This document shows positions 1 to 10,700 of a stretch of DNA of 64,000 bases, piece by piece. Location: NCBI RefSeq assembly GCF_004664715.2, contig NC_051086.1, positions 69,927,986-69,991,985 on the forward strand. Direction: 5' to 3'. A program made the translations under genes and the position numbers. Every line of letters starts with the position of its first letter. Within the stretch, counting starts at the first letter, position 1. This DNA is from Peromyscus leucopus (lineage: Eukaryota; Chordata; Mammalia; Rodentia; Cricetidae). The notes below the pieces were generated by a model. The model ran no database searches. It worked only from the letters and a program-made list of their open reading frames with translations, and was not told the origin of the DNA.

Positions 1-85
1 ATCCCAGCACTTGGGAGGAGGAAGCAGGAAGTTCAAGGCCACCCTGGGTTATATGAGATTGATCCAGTCTAAAAGAGAAACAGAG

Positions 86-297
86 CCGGGTGGTGGTGGC
101 TCACACCTTTAACCCCAGCACTAGGGAGGTGGAGACAGGAATATAATGGGTAGAGACAGGATCTCACCCCCATTCGGTCTGAGGATTCAGAGAGGTAACA
201 AGTCTCTAGTGGCTGCTGCTCTGCTTCTCTGATCATTCAGCTTTCACCCCCGATATCTGACTCCGAGTTTTTTTAATAACACTAATTAGGATCACAC
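86..297 (+). mobile_element. Composite B1-headed repeat, 3' part
   Basis: It starts like a B1 (GAGCCGGGTGGTGG) but then runs into non-B1 sequence that ends near TTTTTTTAATAACACTAATTAGG. The tail is related to that of the element at 15647-16121 (both share TCTCTGATC, TTCAGCTT-type CACCCC and ATATCTG blocks). I cannot name the family; bases 1-85 are a separate degraded B1. Confidence 0.5.
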
Positions 298-490
298 TTC
301 AAATAAACTTCCAGTATGTACTGATATGCCTTCAATGTGTTATATGTTAAAATGAGAATTTAAACATTAGGTATATTAAATTTACAAACATGTCATATTA
401 AAACAAATTGTTATACTGTAGTTGGGGCTGGATTATGTGAACTTTCATGATTTTCCTGCTTCCTAAATTTGCATTTATGTAGGTATGTTC

Positions 491-601
491 TTTTTTGAGA
501 TAGTCTCACTCTGTACCCCAGACTGGCCTGGAACTCACAGCAATCCTCCTGCCTTGCCCTCCAGAATTCTGGGATAACAATCATGAGCCACCATGCTTAG
601 C
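491..601 (-). mobile_element. B1 SINE, antisense, diverged
   Basis: TTTTTTGAGATAGTCTCACTC through to CATGAGCCACCATGC is a reverse-complement B1 with many substitutions. Confidence 0.7.
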
Positions 602-641
602 TTACATTGGTTTTACTTTAAAATAAAAACATTCACAGTGG

Positions 642-790
642 GTTTCCATAGTGTAGTGGTAAGACTGGGAGGCAGAGGCAGGTGGATCTCTGTGAGTTCG
701 AGGCCAGCCTGGGCTACAGAGCGAGTTCCAGGACAGGCTCCAAAGCTACACAGAGAAACCCTGTCTCGAAAAACAAAAACAAAAACAACA
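642..790 (+). mobile_element. tRNA-Val 5' fragment fused to a 5'-truncated B1
   Basis: Bases 642-660 match the first 19 nt of tRNA-Val at 18 of 19 positions (compared from memory). From about 665 the sequence becomes B1 body (GGGAGGCAGAGGCAGG) through CTGTCTCG and an A-rich tail. It is not a functional tRNA gene. Confidence 0.65.
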
Positions 791-855
791 AAAACAAAAC
801 AAAACAAAAAAAACCATACAAACAAAAAAAAGTTCATGTAGGAGCCATGCTTCAC

Positions 856-1005
856 ACAAACCTGACAATTCCGGTTGGATCCCTGGAACCCAAATAAAGG
901 TAGGAGAGAAAAAACAAAAAAACCCACCAAGTTGTCCTCTGACTGCCACACCTGTGCGAGCACCACCCATCATCACACATGGGTGCAAATAACATTAAAA
1001 AATTA
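856..1005 (+). mobile_element. B4-type SINE, 3' part
   Basis: GGATCCCTGGAACCC, AAGTTGTCCTCTGAC and a terminal AATAACATTAAAAAA are typical of the B4 3' half. Confidence 0.7.
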
Positions 1006-1149
1006 ATACTGAGACATTCATGTAGCAGGAAGGGTAGAATATATGCAAATGTCTCAGAGAATTCATTGACAGTCTGTAGCGTGGTCTTCAATTTTCCTCA
1101 CCCAGGACTGTAATTTGTGAAAACGCTTGAAGCCCAAAACCTTCCATTC

Positions 1150-1330
1150 AGAAATGAAACGGGCCAGGCATGAAGTCAGACGCCTGTAATCCCAGCACTA
1201 AGTGAGGGCAGGAGCAGGCCCACCTTCCATTAAAGCCAGTTCTAGGCCAGCCTGGGGTATGTTAAGGCCATGTCTTAAAAAAAAAAAAAAAAAAAAAAAG
1301 GAAAAAGAAAAAAGAAAGAAAGAAAGAAAG
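1150..1330 (+). mobile_element. B1 SINE, old, with A/GAAA tail
   Basis: GGCCAGGCATG, TGTAATCCCAGCAC and AGGCCAGCCTGGGG, then a poly(A) run turning into GAAA repeats. Confidence 0.75.
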
Positions 1331-1719
1331 CCAATGTACTGATCACAGTGAGAAGCAGATCCAAAACAGGTTTGAGGGGTTTTTGTTTGTTTTGTTTTCT
1401 TTTTGTTTTTTAGGTGCTTTTCAATTTGAGAGAAATTTAAGGACAGTCTCGAGGTGAACGGTTGGGGCTGAAAATAGTGGATTCAGTCACACCAGTGACT
1501 TTGGCAAGGTAGCCTAGAAGTCAGATAGTGACAGGCCAAAAGACAAATATCACTGGATACTTAGCTCACCAAATATCACCCGGGTCCCTTCAACTAACCT
1601 CCCACGAAACACTTCATTTCAGGAATCCTGTTATTTACTTGGCGTGTTAGATTTTCCAGAAGGACTTTTTGTTTCTTTTTCTGTTTTACCCCACCCCGTC
1701 CTTCTCTTGTTTGTTTTGT

Positions 1720-1864
1720 TGTTTTTTTTCCGAGGCAGGGTTTCTCCGTGTAGTTTTGGTGCCTGTCCTGGAGTTCGCGCTGTAGACCAGGCTGGCCTCG
1801 AACTCACAGATCCACCTGCCCCTGCCTCCCGAGTGCTGGGATTAAAGGCGTGCGCCACCACCGG
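1720..1864 (-). mobile_element. B1 SINE, antisense, full length
   Basis: CGAGGCAGGGTTTCTCCGTG through to TTAAAGGCGTGCGCCACCACC. A short B2-like head (GGAGAGATGGCTCAGC) abuts it at 1867-1910. Confidence 0.85.
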
Positions 1865-2348
1865 CAGGAGAGATGGCTCAGCCGTTAAAGGCTAGGCTCA
1901 CAACCAAAATACAAAGGGGTTTCTAAATCTATTTCCATCACCTCACACACTCCCCGGCGCTTCTGATATCCGGTTCTGGCACGAACTAGTGCGCCCTGCC
2001 CAACTTCAGGGTTGGAACCTGAATCCAGGTCACTCACAACCTCTCGCCCAGCCAGCCCAGTGAGTCTGGAGTGGCTTGCAACACGCAGCCAGAAGCCCGG
2101 TCCTTCTCGTGTGACCGCGGCTCCGGGTATGGGCCCTGCAACCTCGGTCCGAGCCCCGCCGCCGAAGCGGGCTCCCGAACCTACTCATTCTTAACCACAA
2201 ATCCTGCAGGACTCCGAGGAGTGTGACCGATTACAAATTCACGCAAGACGTGACGGCCATGCAGACTTAATTTAGTGCATACATCTGCCACTTGGCCTCT
2301 CGCAGAACAGCAGCAGCGGCATCACGGCGGGGCGGAGCCAGAGTGCTT

Positions 2349-2512
2349 AGAGGCGCCGCCCTTCCTCCGCCCACTCCAGGTGGGGGCGGGGCCAGGGTGC
2401 TCAGGGCGGGGCCTAAAGGCTCCCTTCTCCGCCCAGAGAGGGCGGGGCCGCGGGCGCGCGCAGGGCGGGGCCTGAGGGCTCCCTTCTCCGCCTGGAGAGG
2501 GCGGGACCTAAG
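2349..2512 (+). repeat. Tandem ~59-bp GC-box repeat in the RNFT1 promoter
   Basis: The blocks at 2402-2452 and 2461-2511 are near-identical, each with GGGCGGGGCC, CTCCCTTCTCCGCC and GAGAGGGCGGG. A third, partial copy lies at 2349-2393. Confidence 0.8.
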
Positions 2513-2599
2513 AGCGTCCTCCTCCAGCCGGCGGGGGCGTGGCTTGGCGGAGGCGGGGCGCGCACGACGACGTCTGGGGAGCGCGCGCGCCGCCGCGGG

Positions 2600-2723
2600 G
2601 CCAGGCGGAGTGTCGCTGCTGCTGGTGGCGTCCGAGGCTGAAGGCTTGGCGGAAAGGCTTGTGGCGGCGTGTCGGGCTGTTGGCATTGTGGCTGCCGAGG
2701 CCACCCGCTCCTGGTCATGAGAG
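2600..2723 (+). other. Rnft1: RNFT1 exon 1, 5' UTR (5' end approximate)
   Basis: A donor GAG|GTCAGG sits at 2723/2724, and the next acceptor that continues into the known start codon is at 4331-4332. The exon holds one ATG, at 2717, which opens an upstream frame into exon 2. The 5' end is a guess inside the CpG island. The donor position is inferred, without transcript support. Confidence 0.6.
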
Positions 2724-3501
2724 GTCAGGCCTGGGGAGGGGCGGTGAGGCGGAGGGTTTCCGGGAAGAAGAGCCGAGGTTCGGACGTGGGTGGGAAACTC
2801 GGTCTTCGCGGATTCCGGAAGAGTTGGCGTTTACTTTTCTTTCTCCCTTTTCCCTTCTCTTGTTTATGTATGAAGGAGGGCAGGAGGGTAGCTGTTTTTG
2901 TTGCTGTTTTAATAGCAGAGACACAAACTGTCCTGTCCCAAGTCGCTCTTCCGAGAGTGTGGAGATAGAGTCGCCGAGGCTTCGGAGCCTCGCCGAAACG
3001 TCACACTGTAACTGCACGGCTCCTGAGCAAGCCCCGGCCGCTGCTTGCACCCTCGCGGGGGAAACGGGAGAGGCCCGGCCGTGTGGGCTCTGCGTTTCGT
3101 CAGGCAGGCGTGTGACTCTAGCACCCTCGTCCGAGATAACACTGGATCACGGAGGGATCTTGCGCTGCCCACAGCTTCCCCTCAGACACCCATTCCCCCC
3201 GCCGCACACCGCCCATGGTGGCATTTTTATTCAAGAAGCTAACTCCTTATTCAGACTAAAGCATCACTTAGCAGTTACATGATGACTCCCCCTAAGGACC
3301 TCATTTCAAAGGTATTTGAGTAACATTCTTTTGCGGAGTAACACTATTAATTACTGAAAACCTTATTAGGTTTGGGAAGGCTTTTTTAGCATTAAAAGGA
3401 AATGTGTAGGTCACCCAAATGAAATGTTTTATCTTTTGATGCTTCATAAGGCACTGATTTTTTTCCTTCTAAGCATTAGTGAATCTTTTTAAAATGTGCT
3501 A

Positions 3502-3738
<237 letters not shown>

Positions 3739-3740
3739 AC

Positions 3741-3889
3741 TTTTTTTTTGGGGGGGCGGGGTTCGAGACAGGGTCTCTTTGTAGTTCTGGTGCCTGTCCT
3801 GGATCTCGCTCCGTAGCCCAGGCTGGCCTCGAAGTCACAGATCTGCGTGGCTCTGCCTCCCGAGTGCTGGGATTAAAGCACTCAAGCTT
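3741..3889 (-). mobile_element. B1 SINE, antisense
   Basis: GTTCGAGACAGGGTCTC through to GAGTGCTGGGATTAAAG, with a T/G run at its left end. Confidence 0.85.
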
Positions 3890-4332
3890 TAACTCAAAGC
3901 TATCAGACTTCTTAGTGTGGGCTCTACCGTAGAGTACATATACCTACATGTTCAGTAAGAGTACTGCTACTCACAGTGGTGTCTGCTGGGCACCCATTCT
4001 TTGACTGTTGGCTGATGTCTTTTGGCATTAAAGACAAAACATCTACAGTGCAAAAGTAGTTCACTAAATATGCTTTGTATTTTAAATAACCCCTAAATAA
4101 GTTCAAAAATTCACTGGTTTGCCAAGTTGACGTTGGGACTGGGGTAGGGACAGCAGAGCCTTGGCAGTATTGAAGCAGAGATTGAAGAAGTGGTATGATG
4201 GCAGACTGGAAGTCCATCTGTGACTATCAACTAACTACTCCTTTAGTGAATAAAGGACACCTAATGAACAATACGCTGCTTGTGATGAACTGTTAACTTA
4301 GAATGCGTTTGCTCTTTGATTTTATTTTTAAG

Positions 4333-4786
4333 GAGAAAGAGTCCTGAAGCAGAGACATCTTAGAGAACAAATATTCAAGGACCATGCAAGCCAGCTGTAA
4401 CCAACTGCACAATCCTCCAGGCACTGCAAGTGATGAAGATGCCTCCGCCTCCCAGTGTGTTCACTCATCACGATCCACAGCAGGGTCTTCCTTTCATCCT
4501 GGAGACGTACATATCCAGATAAACTCCGGACCTAAAGAATATCCCGAAGACCCGAGCTCTAGAAATCCAAGGTCCGCTGTCTGTAACTGTGCCCATGGAT
4601 GTGCACATGGTCGTTTCCGCAGTCACTCCCACAGCGAAGCAAGGCCACCTGAGGACTTTGCCACAGAGTCCGGAGAACATGGAAGTGGCTCCTTCTCAGA
4701 ATTCCGCTATCTCTTCAAGTGGTTGCAAAAAAGTCTTCCTTATATTTTGATTCTGGGTGTTAAACTTGTTATGCAGCATATAACAG
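4333..4786 (+). CDS. Rnft1: RNFT1 exon 2 (start codon at 4384; residues 1-134)
   Basis: The acceptor TTTTTAAG ends at 4332 and the donor G|GTAGGA follows 4786. The exon carries 51 nt of 5' UTR, then the ATG. It encodes the Ser/Cys/His-rich N-terminal region (including repeated CAHG and HSHSEA motifs), then the start of the conserved FSEFRYLFKWLQKSLPYILIL membrane segment. It ends after the first base of a Gly codon. Confidence 0.95.
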
Positions 4787-7700
4787 GTAGGAAATGATAA
4801 AACACTGACTAAATTGCTGAATTCAGTTTCTCTTTTTACTGACAATTTTAACCTATATTTTGGTTGCTAGCTTTTAAATTTATGTTTTAATTTATTTTAT
4901 TAGCATATATAATCTTGTTTTTTTCTTTTCTTTCAATTAACTAGAACTTATTTTCTAACAGGAATTTCTCTTGGAATTGGGCTGCTAACAACTTTTATGT
5001 ATGCAAACAAAAGCATTGTAAATCAGGTTTTTCTAAGAGTAAGTATAAAAAGCAACTAAATTATTAATTGCTTCTCTCTACAGAGTTAGAGATAACTTTG
5101 AGAGAAATAGAACTCTTAAGAAGACTAGAAAGTAACAGGATAATTTGTGATATCCACTACATGCTTAATTTTGTTTTCTAAATGACTTGGAATAAGTTAC
5201 TTTTGTTGTTTGGGTCCTAATAAAGACAATGTAGACAAGAGGGTTAGAAGACTTAGATGACACTATTTGATCTAGTTTGGCAAAGGCCTTTGTACTTTAT
5301 GAGTTCATTGGAACAAACTAAGTAGTATAATATCATTAAAAACTTTAGTTAATGTACCATAAGATTGAATATAAGTAAAATGGAGCATTAAATAAATGGG
5401 CACTGGGTGTTTTAGGTGTCTGTCTGTGTGAGACAGGGTCTCACTATGTAGCTCTGGCTGTCCTGACCTCAAACTCAGAGTCCACGTGCCTCTGCCTTCT
5501 GAGTGCTGGGATTAAAGGCATGCCATACCATGAATTTAAAAAAAAAAAATTAAGCCCAATTTTTCTAGTAATATAAAAGTTTTAATCATATAAATTAGAA
5601 AAAATTCCAAGAGTCTATACCATTTTACCTTATGAGCACTTTCTAAGAAGGGATCATATCCGGGACTTTACAGTATAGCCTAGTAACAAAAATTTAGTGC
5701 ATAGTTTAAAACTAGCACAGGTTAATGCTGGGCATGGTGGTTATGTTCATGTAATCCCAGCACTGGGGAAGGTGAGTAGGAGGATTGCCTTGAATTCAGA
5801 GTCCATCTGGAATATGTAGTGAGTACCAGTGCTACAGAGTGAGACCTCGTCTTCAGAAAATAAAGTAAATAAATGATAAAAATATTAGTACAAGGTTGGG
5901 CATGGTATCACGTGACTTTAGTCCCAGTACTCAGGAGGCAGAGGCAGTCGGATCTGAGTTTTAGGCCACCTGGTCTACAGAGCAAGTTCCAGGACAGCCA
6001 AGGTTACACAGAGAGACCATGTCTCAAAAATCAATATATATATATACATATACATATACATATATATGGTTAATTTCTTTCTTTTTTTTTTTTTTTTTTG
6101 GATTTTCGAGACAGGGTTTCTCTGTGTAGCTTTGCGCCTTTCCTGGAGCTCACTTGGTAGCCCAGGCTAAGGTTAATTTCTTTAATGTCATAAATTTTGC
6201 CTATACATAATGAGGTGTCTTTCTTATGTCTGCCTTATCCACACAGTTCAGAGGCAGTTTTATATCGTATCAGTGTACTGGTGTTTTGACTGGCAGGAAA
6301 GTCAGGTGAAGAATTTACCACATGGAGCATCATGTTAGTGCTCAAAAAGATGTCCAGTTTTTGGATTAGGATTGTCAACTGTAAAACTTTGAATTAAACT
6401 AGTAATTAAAACTTGAATTTCAAAGATCAAAATTATTGCATATTTATGAACTGATTTACTTACGTGCATTTTTTTAAAATTTCTGCTTTGTGGAGGAGGT
6501 GAAGATTGCTTCGTGCAGGTCCTTTATGTCAGTGTGGAGATTTGCTTCTTTGACTTCCTGGTCTTGTGTTTTTAGAGGCTTTGTGGGGTTAGTGGTTTGA
6601 AACAGGGTCTCTACACACAGTCCTGGCTGTCCTGGGACTCTGTGTAGAACAGGCTGACCTCAAACTCACGGAGATCTGCCTGCCTCTGCCCAGCTTGTAT
6701 TTTTAAGTTTTAAGGACTAATTAACAAAAACCGTGGTTGTGATAATGAACAATTTAGCAGGTAGTTGGTATTGTATTAAGAATAATCTAAAAAACATTCT
6801 AAGGTAATAAATTGATCAAGTGAAAAGATATTTAATAGTACTAGTAATTCTGACCTAACACAACACTTAAATAAATTACAAACTTGTCTCTTTTTCAGGA
6901 ACGGTCATCAAAGATTCAGTGTGCTTGGTTATTGGTGTTCCTGGCAGGTTCTTCTGTTCTTTTATATTACTCCTTTCATTCTCAATCACTTTATTACAGG
7001 TAACTAGAGATCCTAGTATACTTGCTGCCTATCATTTATTCCATGGCACTTGACTGTATCTTACTTGCACATGCTGCTTATTAGAGTTCAGTTTTTACTT
7101 GTCTCCGTTCATGACTGACAGGTGTAACTTACAGACTTGTTTCCCCAGTACCTGGGCACATAGCATGTGCCCAGTAAATACTTTTTGATAGGTGGATTTT
7201 GTTTGCTGTTTGTGAGACAAGACCTCACTGCGTAGTTCAGGGTGCCCTCCAACTTGCAGTCCTCCTGCCTCAGCCTCCTGAATGCTGACATGCAGGTGTG
7301 TGCCATTCACAGTTTTAATCAGTGTTTATTTAGTACCATCAGGTGTTGTTATCAACCTTTTGTTCCTAAAAATGAGTCATCAAAACACATGTTGAGATGC
7401 ATTTTCATGTCAGATATTCTGAACTTCCAGCTTTAATCAGATAATTAGAAGGCCTGGGTTCCGTGTAATTGATATGGACAAATCTGGGCTGTAATGAGGC
7501 AGGGAGAGTGTGAAACAATGACCTCTGGGGCTGGAAATACAGCTGCATGGTTAAGAGCATTTCCATAGGAAACTCCAGCTCAGGGGCTCTGAGCCATCTC
7601 ACACCATCTCTTGACTCCACAAGCACCTGCACACACATCCCATCCCCACAACACACACAAACACATACTTTTAAATTTGGTGTTTCCAAAATATGTTTAG

Positions 7701-10700
7701 TACATAAAAAATCATGATGTCGGGCAGTGGTATGACATGCCTTTAACCCCAGCCCTCAGAGGCAGAGCCAGGCAGATCTCGGTGAGTTCGAGGCCAGCCT
7801 GGTGTACAGAGTGAGATCCTGGACAGGCACCAGAACTACACAGAGAAACCCTGTCTTCAAAAACAAACAAACAAACAAAATCCTAAGACTGGCTGGGCAT
7901 AGCCTATAACCCCAATGAGGCCTGGTAACATAGTGATAACCCTGTCTGTAAGAACACACAAAACAAAAGGAGCTCACAGACACAAAACCAACCGGGGAAA
8001 GTTTAGATGGAGAAAAGGGCCTAGCCCCAGGCATGAAAGGAGGCTACCTACATCCCTGACTTAGAGCTACTGTAGGAGTGTTTTGTTAGATGCCAGAACG
8101 AACAGATGAGGGCTATCATTTGGTGGTAGAGCACTTAACTATTTCATGAAATTTGTAAAATACTGCAGCAAACTTAAACCTTTGCCACTGCTTTACATTT
8201 GTATATTGCTTTTCTCTTGGCAGCTTAATTTTCTTAAATCCTACACTGGACCAGTTGAGCTTCTGGGAAGTTCTTTGGATTGTTGGAATTACAGACTTCA
8301 TTCTGAAGTTCTTCTTCATGGGTTTAAAATGCCTAATTTTATTGGTGCCTTCTTTCATCATGCCTTTTAAATCAAAGGTAAGTAACTAATGCTTATTGGA
8401 ATGATGTTAGCAAAACCTACTAATGCCAGTTAAATGTCTCTTAGTTTAGAAGCCAGAAGAGGGCATCAAATATATTTGAGCTGCCTAATGTGGGTGTTGG
8501 AAACCCAACTCAGGTCCTCTGGAAGAGCAAGAAGTGCTCTTAACTGCAGAGCCATCTCTCCAACACATAAATAACCTAATTTTAAGTACTTTCATTACTT
8601 CTGCCTGGCAACCATTTGCTCAAGTACTTGAACTGAAAATACTAATTTAATTGGCTAGAATCAGGATTACATTTATTTCTGGGATAATTGAAAACTCTTC
8701 ACATTATAAAACAAATTTATAATTCTGTTTTGGCCCAAGTCATTGCCAACTGATAAAATGACTACATAAGCATTCACTCAGTGGGTAACAATGGTATGTG
8801 ATAGTCAATTTGAGTTTGTCAGTGTTAATCATAACTCTGAAATATAATTTTATGTGATTAGTGTATTATACTCATGATGTTCTCTTTCCCATATTAAATT
8901 TCTGCTGTATGTTTAATACCTTGGGTAGCTGCATTTATTTCTTTTTTCTTACTTTTTTAGGGTTACTGGTACATGCTTTTAGAAGAATTATGTCAGTGTT
9001 ACCGAATTTTTGTCCCCATACCAGTTTGGTTTCGGTACCTTATAAGCTATGGGGAATTTGGTAATGTATCTAGATGGAGTCTTGGGATATTGCTGGCTTT
9101 ACTCTACCTCATACTAAAAGTAAGTAATATTATAGCCCTGGCAGTGTAACTCTTCTGATTACTGATTTTTATATTACTACTAAGTTCCTTAAAGTTTATG
9201 TTCATATCACTAGTTGAAAATAATGGCAGACTCTTTATCTATTCAGAAATGTAGAGCTGGCACACACCTGTAATCCCAGCTACAAAGGAGGCTGAGGCAG
9301 GAGAATCATGAGTTTGCCAGTGTTGGCAACCTACCAAGACCTTGCCTCAATAGAGAGAGATCCAGAAAGGGTAGGAGAAAGACCCTAGTGGTCTAGGGAA
9401 CTAACTGCAAAGGTTCTTGTTATGCTGCTCAGGGTGCCTTGGCCTCCTGAGCAGCCAAGATTAAAAGTACCTGCCACCATGCCAAGTTCTGTCTCTGTTT
9501 TGTTGAGTCACAGAGTAGACTTATATATATATATGTGGTATCTAAGGAGATGAGTAGAAAACACACAAATCCCTAACAGTACCATTTGTGATACACATAG
9601 TTCTCAAACCCGTGGAGTAGCTTGCTCTCTTCCCCATATGCCAAGTCTCAACTTAGTACTTTATCAATCTTTTTGTTTTGTTTTGCAAGACAGGGTTTCT
9701 CTGTGTAGTTCTATGAAACTTTAATTGTGTGTGTGCATTGGGGAGGTTGAGACGGGATCTCACTATGTACCTCTGGCTGTCCTGGAACTCATGTAGACCA
9801 ATGAAACTTTTTGATTTTCTGAGACAGGGTTTCTTTGTGTATCCCTGGCTGTCCAAGAACTCACTATGTAGACCAGGCTGGCCTCAAACTCAAAGATGTT
9901 CCTGCTTCTGCCTCCCAGAAGTGCTGGGATTAAAGGTGTGTGCCATCACGTTCTAGTGAAATTTTCACATCTAAATGCCAAGGGTATTTGAATCAAATGA
10001 AGTTGATCCCCCCCCCTTTATTATTTTGTATATGAGTGCTTTCCCTGTATTTATGTTTGTGCATCACATAAATGCAGTGCCCTTAGAGGCCTAAAAAGGG
10101 TGGAGTTACAGATGGTTGAGAGCCTCTTTCTCTCTGGGTGCCAAGTGGGTGCTGAGGATGGACTGGAAGAGCTAGCTGTAACTGCTAGCCTCCTGCAGTG
10201 TCTTCGACATATGCTTATTTGTCTTACATTGTAGCTCCAGGTTAAGAAGTGGCTCAGCTCTATGCACTCATTTATTAAACTTGAAATGACTTATAGTTGG
10301 AGGACTAGCTGTAGCATACAGTGGATATTAGGTTAGGTGGGAGCTTTGGTCTTTAGATTTAGCACACATAGGTTTGGAGTTAATAAACTGTTTCTTCCCC
10401 TTTCAGCTTTTGGACTTATTTGGACATCTGAGAACTTTCAGACAGGTTTTGAGAGTATTTTTTACACGACCAGTAAGTACTTTTTACCAGTTTTACCAAA
10501 GAAGTTCAGGGGATGTTTCTCTTCTACTTTGAGATTGTTTTCTAATATTTTGGCACTTGGGGCTGTAACGATTTAGCAATTTTAATTCCATGAGCAGTTT
10601 CTTAAATTTCACTGCCCACCAGTTAACTACAGTGCTTATGTATCTGAATGCCTGTTTGCCCTTTCAATGTCTTTGTTATTCTGGACCTGAGGCTCAGTGG

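Larger units (their letters stand above)
2270..2790 (+). promoter_or_regulatory. Rnft1: CpG-island promoter of RNFT1
   Basis: The stretch is very GC-rich and full of CpG, unlike the AT-rich flanks. It carries repeated GC boxes (GGGCGGGGC type) near 2318, 2383, 2403, 2441, 2462 and 2500, and no TATA box that I can see. It ends at the splice donor of exon 1. This is the usual layout of a TATA-less housekeeping promoter driven by SP1-family factors. The exact transcription start cannot be read from sequence. Confidence 0.85.

Noticed and set aside
642..665. A tRNA-Val gene
   Set aside because: Only the first 19 or so bases match; there is no anticodon arm, T arm or acceptor 3' strand.
2267..2704. 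Arg/Ala/Pro-rich open frame on the - strand of the CpG island
   Set aside because: Low-complexity translation of a GC-box repeat; same explanation as for the opposite strand. A divergent non-coding transcript is possible but not a protein.
2539..3282. Longest open frame in the RNFT1 promoter region (247 codons, +)
   Set aside because: It runs through the CpG island, exon 1 and intron 1. High GC removes stop codons by chance, and no recognisable domain or conserved start is present.
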